64,000 bases of DNA, from positions 62,001 through 126,000 of the forward strand of contig NZ_SOZA01000004.1 of assembly GCF_004519305.1 (NCBI RefSeq), given 5' to 3'. Below the pieces are notes generated by a model. That model saw only the letters and a program-made list of their open reading frames with translations, did no database searches and was not told the DNA's origin. The stretch's first letter is position 1. Each line of letters begins with the position of its first letter. This DNA is from Pseudomonas sp. RIT623 (lineage in GTDB: Bacteria; Pseudomonadota; Gammaproteobacteria; Pseudomonadales; Pseudomonadaceae). Below are positions 43,941-52,248 of the stretch, in pieces. The position numbers and the translations under genes are program-made.

Positions 43941-44671
43941 TCCCTTCCCTCGAAAAAGCTCAGCACCTGGCGGATCCGCTTCTTGTCACGGCCGTTGAGG
44001 CGCTCGCGACCACGGTATTGCAGGTAGAAACGCAGGCGCTGGGTCGACGACAGGTGATACTTGGCGACCTTGTCCAGGCAGGCCAGGTCCTTGATCATCC
44101 GGTGCCGCCACATGAAACCGCGCCAAAAGTCGCCCGTCGGGCAGTCGATGAAGAATAGCGTGCCCTGGTCATCGACCAACAGGTTGCGCCATTTCAGGTC
44201 GTTGTGGGCAAAACGGTGCTCGTGCATGACCCGCGTGTGCCGCGCCAGTTGCCGGCTGACATGGCCAACCCAGGCACGGTCGGCCAGGCGCGGATCATTG
44301 CGCTCGGCCAAGGCCGACAGGTCTTCGGTACGCGGTAGTTCACGAGTGATCATCGCCCCGCGGCCAAATGCCAGGCCGTTGCGCTCCAGGCCCCAGGCCA
44401 CGACCTCGGCCGTGGGGATGCCCCACTTGGCGAACTGCTTGAGGTTCTGCCACTCAGCCTTGATCCGCGGCCGCCCCAGATAGCGGCGCATGTGCTTGCC
44501 GGCGCCGGTATAGCGCTTGACGTAGTAATACACACCGTCGCGCTGGACGCGAATCACCTCGCTGAGTGGGTCCCGGGTGAGGTGCTCGCCCTTGAGCGCG
44601 AACACCGCGTCCAAGCTGCCAAAGTCCACCGCCAGGTGTTCGTAGCCCGGCGCCAGTGTCCAACCCGCCAT
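43937..44671 (-). CDS. wapP: LPS core heptose kinase WapP-like
   Basis: A 244-residue kinase with the catalytic loop FAHNDLKWRNLLV and metal motif FFIDCPTGDF, and the GVYYYVKRYTG Lys strand. It belongs to the RfaP/InaA superfamily of inner-core kinases. It sits between waaP and wapQ with a one-base overlap (TGATG) upstream and a four-base overlap (ATGA) downstream. Confidence 0.85.
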   Translation of the reverse strand: MAGWTLAPGYEHLAVDFGSLDAVFALKGEHLTRDPLSEVIRVQRDGVYYYVKRYTGAGKHMRRYLGRPRIKAEWQNLKQFAKWGIPTAEVVAWGLERNGLAFGRGAMITRELPRTEDLSALAERNDPRLADRAWVGHVSRQLARHTRVMHEHRFAHNDLKWRNLLVDDQGTLFFIDCPTGDFWRGFMWRHRMIKDLACLDKVAKYHLSSTQRLRFYLQYRGRERLNGRDKKRIRQVLSFFEGRE

Positions 44672-45477
44672 CAGAGTGCATCTCCATAGCGTTGCTTGCG
44701 ATCGTAAAGTTTTTGCGCCTTGCGCTCGAGCCAGGCGAGCAGCGCCGCCTCCTCCTTGAGCACCTGGCGCAGCGGGCGCTGGAAATAACCGCGCAAGAAA
44801 CGCAGCTTGTCGCGGCGCGTAAGGCCGATGTCCAGGGCCGAGAAATACAGGGCGGCCAGGTCCTTGTCGCGCCAGCGCCGGGTGATGGTCGCCCGGGTCT
44901 GAGCGCGGTGCAGGTCAATCACCGACAGCTTGAAGTCGTCCGCGGTCACCGGGCGGTCGGTGTGCAGCAGGAAGTGACAGATATAGCAGTCGCGGTGGTT
45001 GACCCCGGCGCGGTGCATACCGCCGGTCATCTTCGCCACCTCGGCGATCAAGGCGCGCTTGAGACGCGGCTCGGGCGGCTGCTTGAGCCAATCGATGCTG
45101 AAATCTTCCAGGCTGATGGTCGGCGCCAGTTCTTCGGTCACGATGAACGAATGCTGGGTCGCCGGGTTGCTGCCACGCTCGCCATAGGCCACCGCGGTCA
45201 TGGTCGGCACGCCTACCTCATGCAAGCGCTGAATGGCCCGCCACTCCTGGCCGGCACCCAATACCGGCAGCTTGGCGCTGAACAGGTTCTTGAAGATCTC
45301 GCCCCAGCCGATGCCACGGTGGATCTTGACGAAGAAGCCTGCGCCGTCGACTTCGGTGCGCAACGTGCGGCGGCCTTCCAGTTCGCGGTATACCTCGCCT
45401 TGCAGTTGCTCGACGGCCTCGAATGGGTCGCGCTCGGCCCACAGGCGCTTGAACGGCTCGGCCAGCATCAGTTTCAT
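44671..45477 (-). CDS. waaP: LPS core heptose(I) kinase WaaP (RfaP)
   Basis: A 268-residue kinase that phosphorylates heptose I of the inner core, at the cytoplasmic face. The catalytic loop is GVNHRDCYICHFLL and the metal motif is LSVIDLHRAQ; GAGFFVKIHRG carries the ATP-binding Lys. The enzyme is essential in P. aeruginosa. ATG 45477 overlaps the waaG stop by four bases; the longer frame upstream is a waaG shadow. Confidence 0.94.
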   Translation of the reverse strand: MKLMLAEPFKRLWAERDPFEAVEQLQGEVYRELEGRRTLRTEVDGAGFFVKIHRGIGWGEIFKNLFSAKLPVLGAGQEWRAIQRLHEVGVPTMTAVAYGERGSNPATQHSFIVTEELAPTISLEDFSIDWLKQPPEPRLKRALIAEVAKMTGGMHRAGVNHRDCYICHFLLHTDRPVTADDFKLSVIDLHRAQTRATITRRWRDKDLAALYFSALDIGLTRRDKLRFLRGYFQRPLRQVLKEEAALLAWLERKAQKLYDRKQRYGDAL

Positions 45478-46598
45478 GGGCGCTCCTGGGCCAGGATCAC
45501 GTCGGCGGCATGCTGCGGCATGCTGTACAGGTCGGCGCTGGCGGCGAAGGCCACGCCATTGCGCGACCAAGCCGCACGCGCCTCGCTGTCTTCGAGCATG
45601 CGTTGCAGATAGCGATTGAGCTGCTCCTGCTCGAACGGCTCGTCCAGCACCAGGCCGCTGTCGGCCTCGGCGATGTAGTGGGCATAGCCACAGACCTTGG
45701 ACACCAGCACCGGCAGCCCGGCGACCAGCGCCTCGAGCAGCACGGTGCCGGTGTTTTCGTTGTAGGCCGGATGAATCAGCAAGTCGGCACCGAGCAGGAA
45801 ACGCGGGATGTCGCTGCGCCCCTTGAGGAACTGCACCTGGTCACCCAGGCCGAGCGCGGTGCTTTGTACCTGGAACAGCTTGGGATCGTCCTGGCCGATG
45901 ACCATCAGCCGGGTGCGCTTGCGCAGCGCCGACGGCAGAGCGGCCAGGGCCTTGAGGCTGCGGTCCACGCCCTTGGTCTTGAAGCCCGAGCCGATCTGCA
46001 CGAGTAGCAGCTCGTCGTCGGCCAGGCCGAACTCACGACGGAACTCGGCGCGGATCGCCTCGGCATCGGCCGGGCGTCGGCGATCCTGGGAAATCCCCGG
46101 TGGCAGCAGGTGGAAACGTGCTTCAGGGGTGCCGTAGTGCTTGATGAACAGCGGCTGCTGCACCTCGGAGATCATCAGGATCTCGGTGCGTGCGTCCTTG
46201 GCGAACACCGCTCGCTCATAGTCGGCGAAATGACGATAACGGCCCCAACGGCGGTACAGGCCGCCGCGCAGGGTCTGGGCCTTGTCCTCGAAGCAGCCGT
46301 CGGCGGCGTAATACACGTCCAGGCCCGGCATCTTGTTGAAGCCGATCAGGCGATCGACCGGGCGCTTGGCCAGGTCCGCTTCCATCCAGGCGCTGAGCTT
46401 CTCGTTGCGCCGGTGGTTGAACAACGCCTTGACCGGTGCCACCAGCACCTCGAAGCCCGGCGGAATGTCACCTTCCCAGATCAGCGTGTACACGCGGATC
46501 TGGTGGCCGCGTTTCTGGCACTCAAGGGCGATGCGCATGAAATCGCGCTGCAGCCCGCCAAAGGGGAAATACTTGTAGAGCACAAAAGCCAGTTGCAT
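45474..46598 (-). CDS. waaG: UDP-glucose:(heptosyl) LPS alpha-1,3-glucosyltransferase WaaG
   Basis: A 374-residue GT-B glycosyltransferase (GT4). Visible are the N-terminal GGLQRDFMRIALE loop, FKTKGVDRSLKAL of the nucleotide-binding half and the HPAYNENTGTVLLEALVAG segment with the E-x7-E catalytic motif. In P. aeruginosa the homologue adds the first core hexosamine (GalN) instead of glucose, so the donor is uncertain. ATG 46598 overlaps the waaC stop by one base. Confidence 0.93.
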   Translation of the reverse strand: MQLAFVLYKYFPFGGLQRDFMRIALECQKRGHQIRVYTLIWEGDIPPGFEVLVAPVKALFNHRRNEKLSAWMEADLAKRPVDRLIGFNKMPGLDVYYAADGCFEDKAQTLRGGLYRRWGRYRHFADYERAVFAKDARTEILMISEVQQPLFIKHYGTPEARFHLLPPGISQDRRRPADAEAIRAEFRREFGLADDELLLVQIGSGFKTKGVDRSLKALAALPSALRKRTRLMVIGQDDPKLFQVQSTALGLGDQVQFLKGRSDIPRFLLGADLLIHPAYNENTGTVLLEALVAGLPVLVSKVCGYAHYIAEADSGLVLDEPFEQEQLNRYLQRMLEDSEARAAWSRNGVAFAASADLYSMPQHAADVILAQERP

Positions 46599-47656
46599 CA
46601 ACGAACATCCTCAGCCAGCAGCAGCGCGCTCAAGCGGCCCGCCACATGCTCGGGATTCAGGCGAGTGAAGCACAGCGGCCACTCGCGTTTGAGATCGAAC
46701 CGGCGCAGGTCCTCGGCGCTCGGTTTGTAGGTGCACTTCTTCTGCAGGCACGGCGCGCAGGGGAAGTCGCTCGCCTGGTGGATCTGGGCGCGTCCGTAGG
46801 CACCGGTCAGACCAGGGTTGGTGGGGCCGAACAGGGAAATGGTCGGCACATCCAGGGCGGCGGCCAGGTGGCCGAGGCCGGTGTCCACCGCCACGCAGGC
46901 CTTGGCGGCCGCCAGTACGCGGGCAACGCCGACCAGGTTCAACTTGGGCAGTACCTGGCAGTTATTCAAGCCCTGGGCGATGCGCTCGGCGCGGGCCTTT
47001 TCCGCCGGGTTGCCCCACGGCAGCATCACTTGCAGCTTGCGCCGGCCCATGCGTTCGGCCAACTCACGCCAGTAGGATTCGGGCCAGTGCTTGGTGGCCC
47101 AGGTGGTGCCGTGCAGGAACACCACATAGGGCGCCGCTGGCGGCAGTTGCAGGCGGTTGAGATCCAGGCCGTAGTTGCCCAGCCCTTCGGGCAGGTCGTA
47201 GGCCAGGGCCAGGGCAAACAGTTGGCGCACGCGCTCGACGGCATGCTGGCCAACCGCGACCGACAGCCGCCGGTCATAAAAGCGGCTGGCCAAGCCTTCA
47301 CGCGCCGAATAGCGGTCCAGGCCAGCCACCGGCGCCTTCACGTAGCGGGTCAGCCAGGCCGATTTGACCAGGCCCTGGGCATCGATCACCAGGTCGTACT
47401 TGCGCGCGCGCAGGCGTTGCTTGAATGCCTTCCACTCACCGCTCTTGAGGGTCTGCCAGAGGTTCTTGCGCCAGCGGCGGATCGCCACCGGGATCACCTG
47501 GTCGACCGCTGGGTGCCAGCTGGGGATCTCGGCGAAGCCCTCTTCCACCACCCAGTCGAAACGAATGCCGGGGATGGCGTGGGCGGCGTCGGTGAGCGCC
47601 GGAAGGGTATGGATGACGTCGCCCAGCGACGACGTCTTGATGATCAGCACCCGCAC
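46598..47656 (-). CDS. waaC: LPS heptosyltransferase I WaaC
   Basis: A 352-residue GT9 enzyme that adds the first heptose to Kdo2-lipid A. It has the N-terminal SSLGDVIHTLPAL motif with the catalytic-base Asp, VVFLHGTTWATKHWPE, and the VDTGLGHLAAALDVP acceptor region. The start is GTG 47656 immediately after the waaF TGA. Confidence 0.95.
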   Translation of the reverse strand: MRVLIIKTSSLGDVIHTLPALTDAAHAIPGIRFDWVVEEGFAEIPSWHPAVDQVIPVAIRRWRKNLWQTLKSGEWKAFKQRLRARKYDLVIDAQGLVKSAWLTRYVKAPVAGLDRYSAREGLASRFYDRRLSVAVGQHAVERVRQLFALALAYDLPEGLGNYGLDLNRLQLPPAAPYVVFLHGTTWATKHWPESYWRELAERMGRRKLQVMLPWGNPAEKARAERIAQGLNNCQVLPKLNLVGVARVLAAAKACVAVDTGLGHLAAALDVPTISLFGPTNPGLTGAYGRAQIHQASDFPCAPCLQKKCTYKPSAEDLRRFDLKREWPLCFTRLNPEHVAGRLSALLLAEDVR

Positions 47657-48706
47657 TCAGTCGACCTCGGCCACGGTATCGATCAGGTTAGGCCCACCCA
47701 GGCTGTGCAGGGCGGCGATGACTTTCGCCGGCTCCAGCAGCCGCAGGCAGTTGTAGTGACCGAAACGGCAGGTGCGCTCGAAGCACGGGCTGCACTCGAT
47801 ACCGGTGCGCACCACCTCGACCTGCTCGGCCAACGGCGGGGTGAAGCCCGGCGAAGTAGAGCCGTACACCGCCACCAGCGGGCGGTTGAGGGCCGCGGCC
47901 ACGTGCATCAGGCCAGAGTCGTTGGAAACCACCGCGCTGGCGCAGGACATCAGGTCGATTGCCTCGGCCAGCGAGGTCTCGCCGGCCAGGTTGCTGGACT
48001 CTTCGCGCAGGCCCGGGATCAGCCGGTCGCGGATCTGTTCGCCGACCGGGTGATCGTTCTTCGAACCGAACAGCCACACCTGCCAGCCCTGGCGGATCAT
48101 GGCATCGGCCACCTCGGCGTAGTGCTCGGCGGGCCAGCGCTTGGCTTCGCCGAACTCGGCCCCCGGGCACAGGGCCAGCACCGGGCGGTCCAGCGCCAGC
48201 CCGAACTTGGCCAGGGCGGCGTCGCGGCTGGCGGCTTCTATCTGCAGGCTCGGCCGCGGATATGGCTGCGGCAGCTCGGCACCTGGGGCATAGGCCAGGG
48301 CCATGAGGCGTTCGATCATCAGCGGGTAGCGCGCCTTGTCCAGCTTGCGCACATCGTTGAGCAGCAGGTAGCGCATCTCGCCGCGCCAGCCGGTGCGCTT
48401 GGGGATACCGGCAAAGTACGGCACCAGCGCCGACTTGAGCGAGTTGGGCAGCAGGATCGCCTGGTCGTACTGGCCGGCCAGGGACTTGCCGATGCGCCGC
48501 CGCGTGGCCAGCTCCAGGGCGCCGTGGCCGAGCGGGAAGCTCAAGGCCTGGCGCACTTCGGGCATGCGCTCGAGGATCGGCCGGCTCCACTCGGGGGCCA
48601 GCACATCGATCGCGCAGTCGGGATGCTGTTGCTTCAGGCACTGGAACAGGGTCTGCGCCATCACCATGTCGCCGACCCAGCTGGGGCCAATGATCAGTAT
48701 TCTCAT
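47657..48706 (-). CDS. waaF: LPS heptosyltransferase II WaaF
   Basis: A 349-residue GT9 enzyme that adds the second heptose. Visible are the IGPSWVGDMVMAQTL N-terminal motif, LALCPGAEFGEAKRWP and VSNDSGLMHVAAAL. It is the first gene of the operon; the promoter must lie in 48707-48835, between its ATG and the REP pair. Confidence 0.95.
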   Translation of the reverse strand: MRILIIGPSWVGDMVMAQTLFQCLKQQHPDCAIDVLAPEWSRPILERMPEVRQALSFPLGHGALELATRRRIGKSLAGQYDQAILLPNSLKSALVPYFAGIPKRTGWRGEMRYLLLNDVRKLDKARYPLMIERLMALAYAPGAELPQPYPRPSLQIEAASRDAALAKFGLALDRPVLALCPGAEFGEAKRWPAEHYAEVADAMIRQGWQVWLFGSKNDHPVGEQIRDRLIPGLREESSNLAGETSLAEAIDLMSCASAVVSNDSGLMHVAAALNRPLVAVYGSTSPGFTPPLAEQVEVVRTGIECSPCFERTCRFGHYNCLRLLEPAKVIAALHSLGGPNLIDTVAEVD

Positions 48707-48835
48707 GCTTTATCCAGAAACATTCGGGGAGGCTGCAGGCTGCGCTACAACCTGGCCTCCCCTCTTTATATTCAGGCTATGTGGCGGACAGTGTACCACC
48801 GGTGTCGGGCCATGGACCTTTGGGGCTGCTATGCA

Positions 48836-48911
48836 GCCCTATCGCGACACAAGGCCGCTCCTACAGGAGATCGCATTTCCCTGTAGGAGCGGCCTTGTGT
48901 CGCGATAGGGC
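48836..48911. repeat. Perfect 32-bp REP inverted pair between waaF and glnE
   Basis: Arms 48836-48867 and 48880-48911 are exact inverted copies around a 12-base spacer. Each arm runs GCCCTATCGCGACACAAGGC and on to CCGCTCCTACAGG. A CCGC-rich tail follows before the glnE stop. Confidence 0.92.
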
Positions 48912-48931
48912 CGCACAGCGGCCCCAAAATC

Positions 48932-51865
48932 TCAAGCCAGGCCCAATTCCCCCCAGATCCGCCTTACCTCACGGCGCTCATCGACGAACTGCGCGGCATC
49001 GATCACCCCCGCCTGCTTCTGCAAGGCCTGGCGGTGCGAGGCCGAGCGGAACGCCTTGTACACCTCGCGCAGCAACACCGCATCGGCGGCGGGCATCAGC
49101 GCGGCCTGCTCCAGCTCTTCGAGGATGCGGATATTGTCGGTCCAGCGCAGTATCGCCGGATGCGCGTGGGACCACGCCAAAGCGGCGTATTGCACCATAA
49201 ATTCGATATCGACGATACCGCCGGCATCCTGCTTGATATCGAACGGCTGGCCGGCGTCGAAGGCGTTGCCGGCGGTACCTGCGGCAGTACCCTTGGTACC
49301 GAGGTTGTCGCGCATCTTGGCGCGCATTTCGCTCACCTCGGCGCGCAGCTTGTCGAGGTCGCGCGGCTGGCCCAGCACCTGCGCCCGCACGCCTTCGAAA
49401 GCCTTCGCCACCTGCGGACAACCCACCAGCACCCGGGCGCGCACCAGGGCCTGGTGTTCCCAGGTCCAGGCCTCGTTCTGCTGGTAGCGCTCGAAGGCGC
49501 CCAGCGAGCTGACCAGCAACCCCGAGGCCCCCGACGGGCGCAGGCGCATATCGACGTCATACAGCTGCCCGGAGTTGGTCTGGGTAGTCAGCAAATGGAT
49601 GATGCGCTGGCCCAGGCGGGTGAAGAACTGCGCGCTGTCGATGGGCTTGGCGCCGTCGGTCTCGGCGTTCGGGTCGCCATCGTGGATGAACACCAAGTCC
49701 AGGTCGGAGCCATGGCCCAGCTCGATGCCGCCGACCTTGCCATAACCGACGATGATGAAGCCCGGGTCGCACAGGCTGCCGTCACTGCGCTTGGGCTGGC
49801 CATGGCGCGCCACGGTCTGGCGCCAGGCCAGGGCCAGCACCTGGTCGAGGATCGCCTCGGCCAGCCAGGTCAGGTAGTCACTGACCTTCATCAACGGCAG
49901 GTTGCCGCTGATCTCGGACGCCGCCACCCGCAGGCTGTGGGCCAGCTTGAAGTGGCGCAGGGCCTCCATTTGCTGCTCGAGGTCGTCCTCGGGGATGCGC
50001 ATCAGGCGCTCGCGCAGCTCGGCGGCCAGTTCCGGGGCCAGTGGCGGGCTGAACAACCGGCCTTCGTTGAGCAGCTCGTCGAGCAGCAGCGGGTAGCGGG
50101 CCATCTGTTCGGCGATCCACGGGCTGGCGGCGCACAGGGTCAGCAAGCGGCGCAAGGCCCCGGGATTCTCGGTCAGCAGCACCAGGTAGGCCGAGCGCCG
50201 CGCCACCGCCTCTACCAGAGGCAGCACGCGCTCGAGCACCAGGTCGGGGTTGTCGTGTTCCACGGCCTGGGCCAGCAGGCGCGGAATGAAGGCGTCCAAC
50301 CGCTCACGACCAATGCGCTGCATCGAGCGCAAGGTCGGGCTGACGCGCAAGGCGTTGAGCCGGCGCAAGGCTTCGGCGGGCTGGCGGAAGCCGGCCTCTT
50401 CCAACTGCCGCCCGGCGGCCTCTTCATCCTGGGCCTGCTCCCACAACGGCGACCATTCGCCGCCCACCACCAGCTCGCCCTCGGCGTCGTCTTCGTCCGG
50501 GTCGGCGATCACCTGGCGGAAGTGCCAGTCGACCCGCCCGCGCCAGTGCATCAATTGCCCGTGGAAGCTGTCCCAGTCGGCATAGCCCAACATATAAGCG
50601 ATGCGCGCACGGTCGGTCTGGTCGTCCGGCAGCATCTGCGTCTGGCGATCGGCGATGGCCTGGATGGCGTGCTCGGTGTAGCGCAGGAACTCATAGCCCT
50701 CGCGCAGCTCGGCCACCACCGCCGGCGGCAGGTAACCCTGCCCTTCCAAAGTGCCCAGCACTTTTAACAGCGGCCGCTGCTGCAGGCTCAGGTCACGCCC
50801 GCCATGAATCAACTGGAATGCCTGGGCGATGAACTCCACTTCACGGATGCCCCCGGCACCCAGCTTGATGTTCTCGGCCATGCCCTTGCGCCGCACTTCC
50901 TGCTGGATCAGCTGCTTCATGGTGCGCAGCGCCTCGATGGCGGAGAAGTCCAGGTAACGGCGGTAGACGAACGGACGCAGCATGTCCTGCAACTGGGCAC
51001 CAGCGGCCTGGTCCCCGGCCACCACCCGCGCCTTGATCATCGCGTAGCGCTCCCAGTCGCGCCCCTGGTCCTGGTAGTACTGCTCCAGGGCATTGAAGCT
51101 GAGCACCAACGCGCCGGCCGAACCGTAGGGGCGCAGCCGCATGTCGACGCGGAACACGAAGCCATCGCCGGTGACCGGGTCGAGCGCCTTGATCAGCCGC
51201 TGGCCCAGGCGGGTAAAGAACTCCTGGTTGTCCAGCGAACGCTTCACGCCCTCGGTTTCCCCGCCTTCGGGGAAAGCGAAGATCAGGTCGATGTCGGACG
51301 ACAGGTTCAGCTCCACCGCCCCCAGCTTGCCCATGCCCAGCACCACCAACTGCTGCGGCTGGCCGCTGCGGTTACCCATGGGCGTGCCGAACTGCTGGCA
51401 GTGGCGCGGGTACAGCCATTGATAGGCTTCGTCGATGCTGGCGTCGGCTAGGTCGGACAGGTCGCGACAGGTTTCGGCCAGCGCCGCCTGGCGGGTCAGG
51501 TCACGCCAGATGATGCGCACCTGCTGGCGATTGCGCTCGCGGCGCAGGTTGCGCGCCAGTTCGTCCTCACTCTGCGCGGCCTGGGCGGCGGCATGGATCC
51601 GCGCGCGCAGCTCGCCCGGGGCGAAGGCCCGGCCCATCTCGCCCGTGCCCAGCAGCTCGAACAGCATCGCCGGATCGCGCTGGGTCTGGGCCAGCACGAA
51701 ATCACTGGCGGCGGCCACCTGGTCGAACTGCTGGCGCTGCTCGGCACTCCAGATGTCGGTAGCCAGGCCAGGATGGGCGGTCAGGGCGTCCGCCAGGAAT
51801 TGTCGATTGCGGGCGACCAGCGGTTGGAGAGCGGCAGGCAGATCGAGCGGCAAAGGCAGGCGCAT
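48932..51865 (-). CDS. glnE: Glutamine synthetase adenylyltransferase/adenylyl-removing enzyme GlnE
   Basis: A 977-residue bifunctional enzyme that adenylylates and deadenylylates glutamine synthetase under PII control. The N-terminal nucleotidyltransferase domain shows LSSDIDLIFAFPEG (adenylyl removal); the C-terminal one shows LGHGSDLDLVFIHDGD (adenylyl transfer). Helical linkers lie between and after. The length is standard. It is alone, between the waa operon and aceE. Start ATG 51865 is the first reasonable codon, with GGATAG upstream. Confidence 0.96.
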   Translation of the reverse strand: MRLPLPLDLPAALQPLVARNRQFLADALTAHPGLATDIWSAEQRQQFDQVAAASDFVLAQTQRDPAMLFELLGTGEMGRAFAPGELRARIHAAAQAAQSEDELARNLRRERNRQQVRIIWRDLTRQAALAETCRDLSDLADASIDEAYQWLYPRHCQQFGTPMGNRSGQPQQLVVLGMGKLGAVELNLSSDIDLIFAFPEGGETEGVKRSLDNQEFFTRLGQRLIKALDPVTGDGFVFRVDMRLRPYGSAGALVLSFNALEQYYQDQGRDWERYAMIKARVVAGDQAAGAQLQDMLRPFVYRRYLDFSAIEALRTMKQLIQQEVRRKGMAENIKLGAGGIREVEFIAQAFQLIHGGRDLSLQQRPLLKVLGTLEGQGYLPPAVVAELREGYEFLRYTEHAIQAIADRQTQMLPDDQTDRARIAYMLGYADWDSFHGQLMHWRGRVDWHFRQVIADPDEDDAEGELVVGGEWSPLWEQAQDEEAAGRQLEEAGFRQPAEALRRLNALRVSPTLRSMQRIGRERLDAFIPRLLAQAVEHDNPDLVLERVLPLVEAVARRSAYLVLLTENPGALRRLLTLCAASPWIAEQMARYPLLLDELLNEGRLFSPPLAPELAAELRERLMRIPEDDLEQQMEALRHFKLAHSLRVAASEISGNLPLMKVSDYLTWLAEAILDQVLALAWRQTVARHGQPKRSDGSLCDPGFIIVGYGKVGGIELGHGSDLDLVFIHDGDPNAETDGAKPIDSAQFFTRLGQRIIHLLTTQTNSGQLYDVDMRLRPSGASGLLVSSLGAFERYQQNEAWTWEHQALVRARVLVGCPQVAKAFEGVRAQVLGQPRDLDKLRAEVSEMRAKMRDNLGTKGTAAGTAGNAFDAGQPFDIKQDAGGIVDIEFMVQYAALAWSHAHPAILRWTDNIRILEELEQAALMPAADAVLLREVYKAFRSASHRQALQKQAGVIDAAQFVDERREVRRIWGELGLA

Positions 51866-52248
51866 GGTCTATCCTTGATCGGCGTGAATGAGAGGGGTTG
51901 AGGGGGTCAAGCGCAGGCTGGACCACGGTTGGACTGTCGTACAAAAGTTGGAAATAGCTGAAATAGCTGAAAGATTGGCAAAAAACATCGGCATTTACCC
52001 ACTAGCAACACAGCGCCAACCAACATGAACGTTTTTCCTCACAACCCAGGGTGCGACCAAACGTCGCATTTGTGTAGTTTTACTACTACCCTCGCCGTGC
52101 GAAAGCATGAAATGCGAATCCATTTGTAGTAAAACTACACCGCGCCGGATGACTGTCCGGTAATCCAAGAATTCACGACGTCTGCCCATAAGGCCAGTCG
52201 CAAACTCAGGCCATCGATTCTGGTGGCCTTTCCGCCCTGGAGCAAGCC
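51866..52248. other. Intergenic control region of aceE (383 bases)
   Basis: No gene is seen. The region is clearly AT-richer than its surroundings and contains a short tandem repeat, AAATAGCTG twice, at about 51953-51970. Two identical palindromes lie at 52074-52086 and 52126-52138. The glnE promoter (minus) must be in the first part and the aceE promoter (plus) around or after the palindromes. Confidence 0.7.
52072..52140. promoter_or_regulatory. Paired palindromic operators upstream of aceE
   Basis: GTGTAGTTTTACTAC (52072-52086) and its exact inverse GTAGTAAAACTACAC (52126-52140) each contain the palindrome GTAGT-N3-ACTAC. The centres are 52 bp apart, close to five helical turns, which suits a cooperative dimer pair. 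They lie 109-177 bases before the aceE ATG. The GntR/FadR-like half-site spacing suggests a PdhR-like regulator, but this is inferred. Confidence 0.7.
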
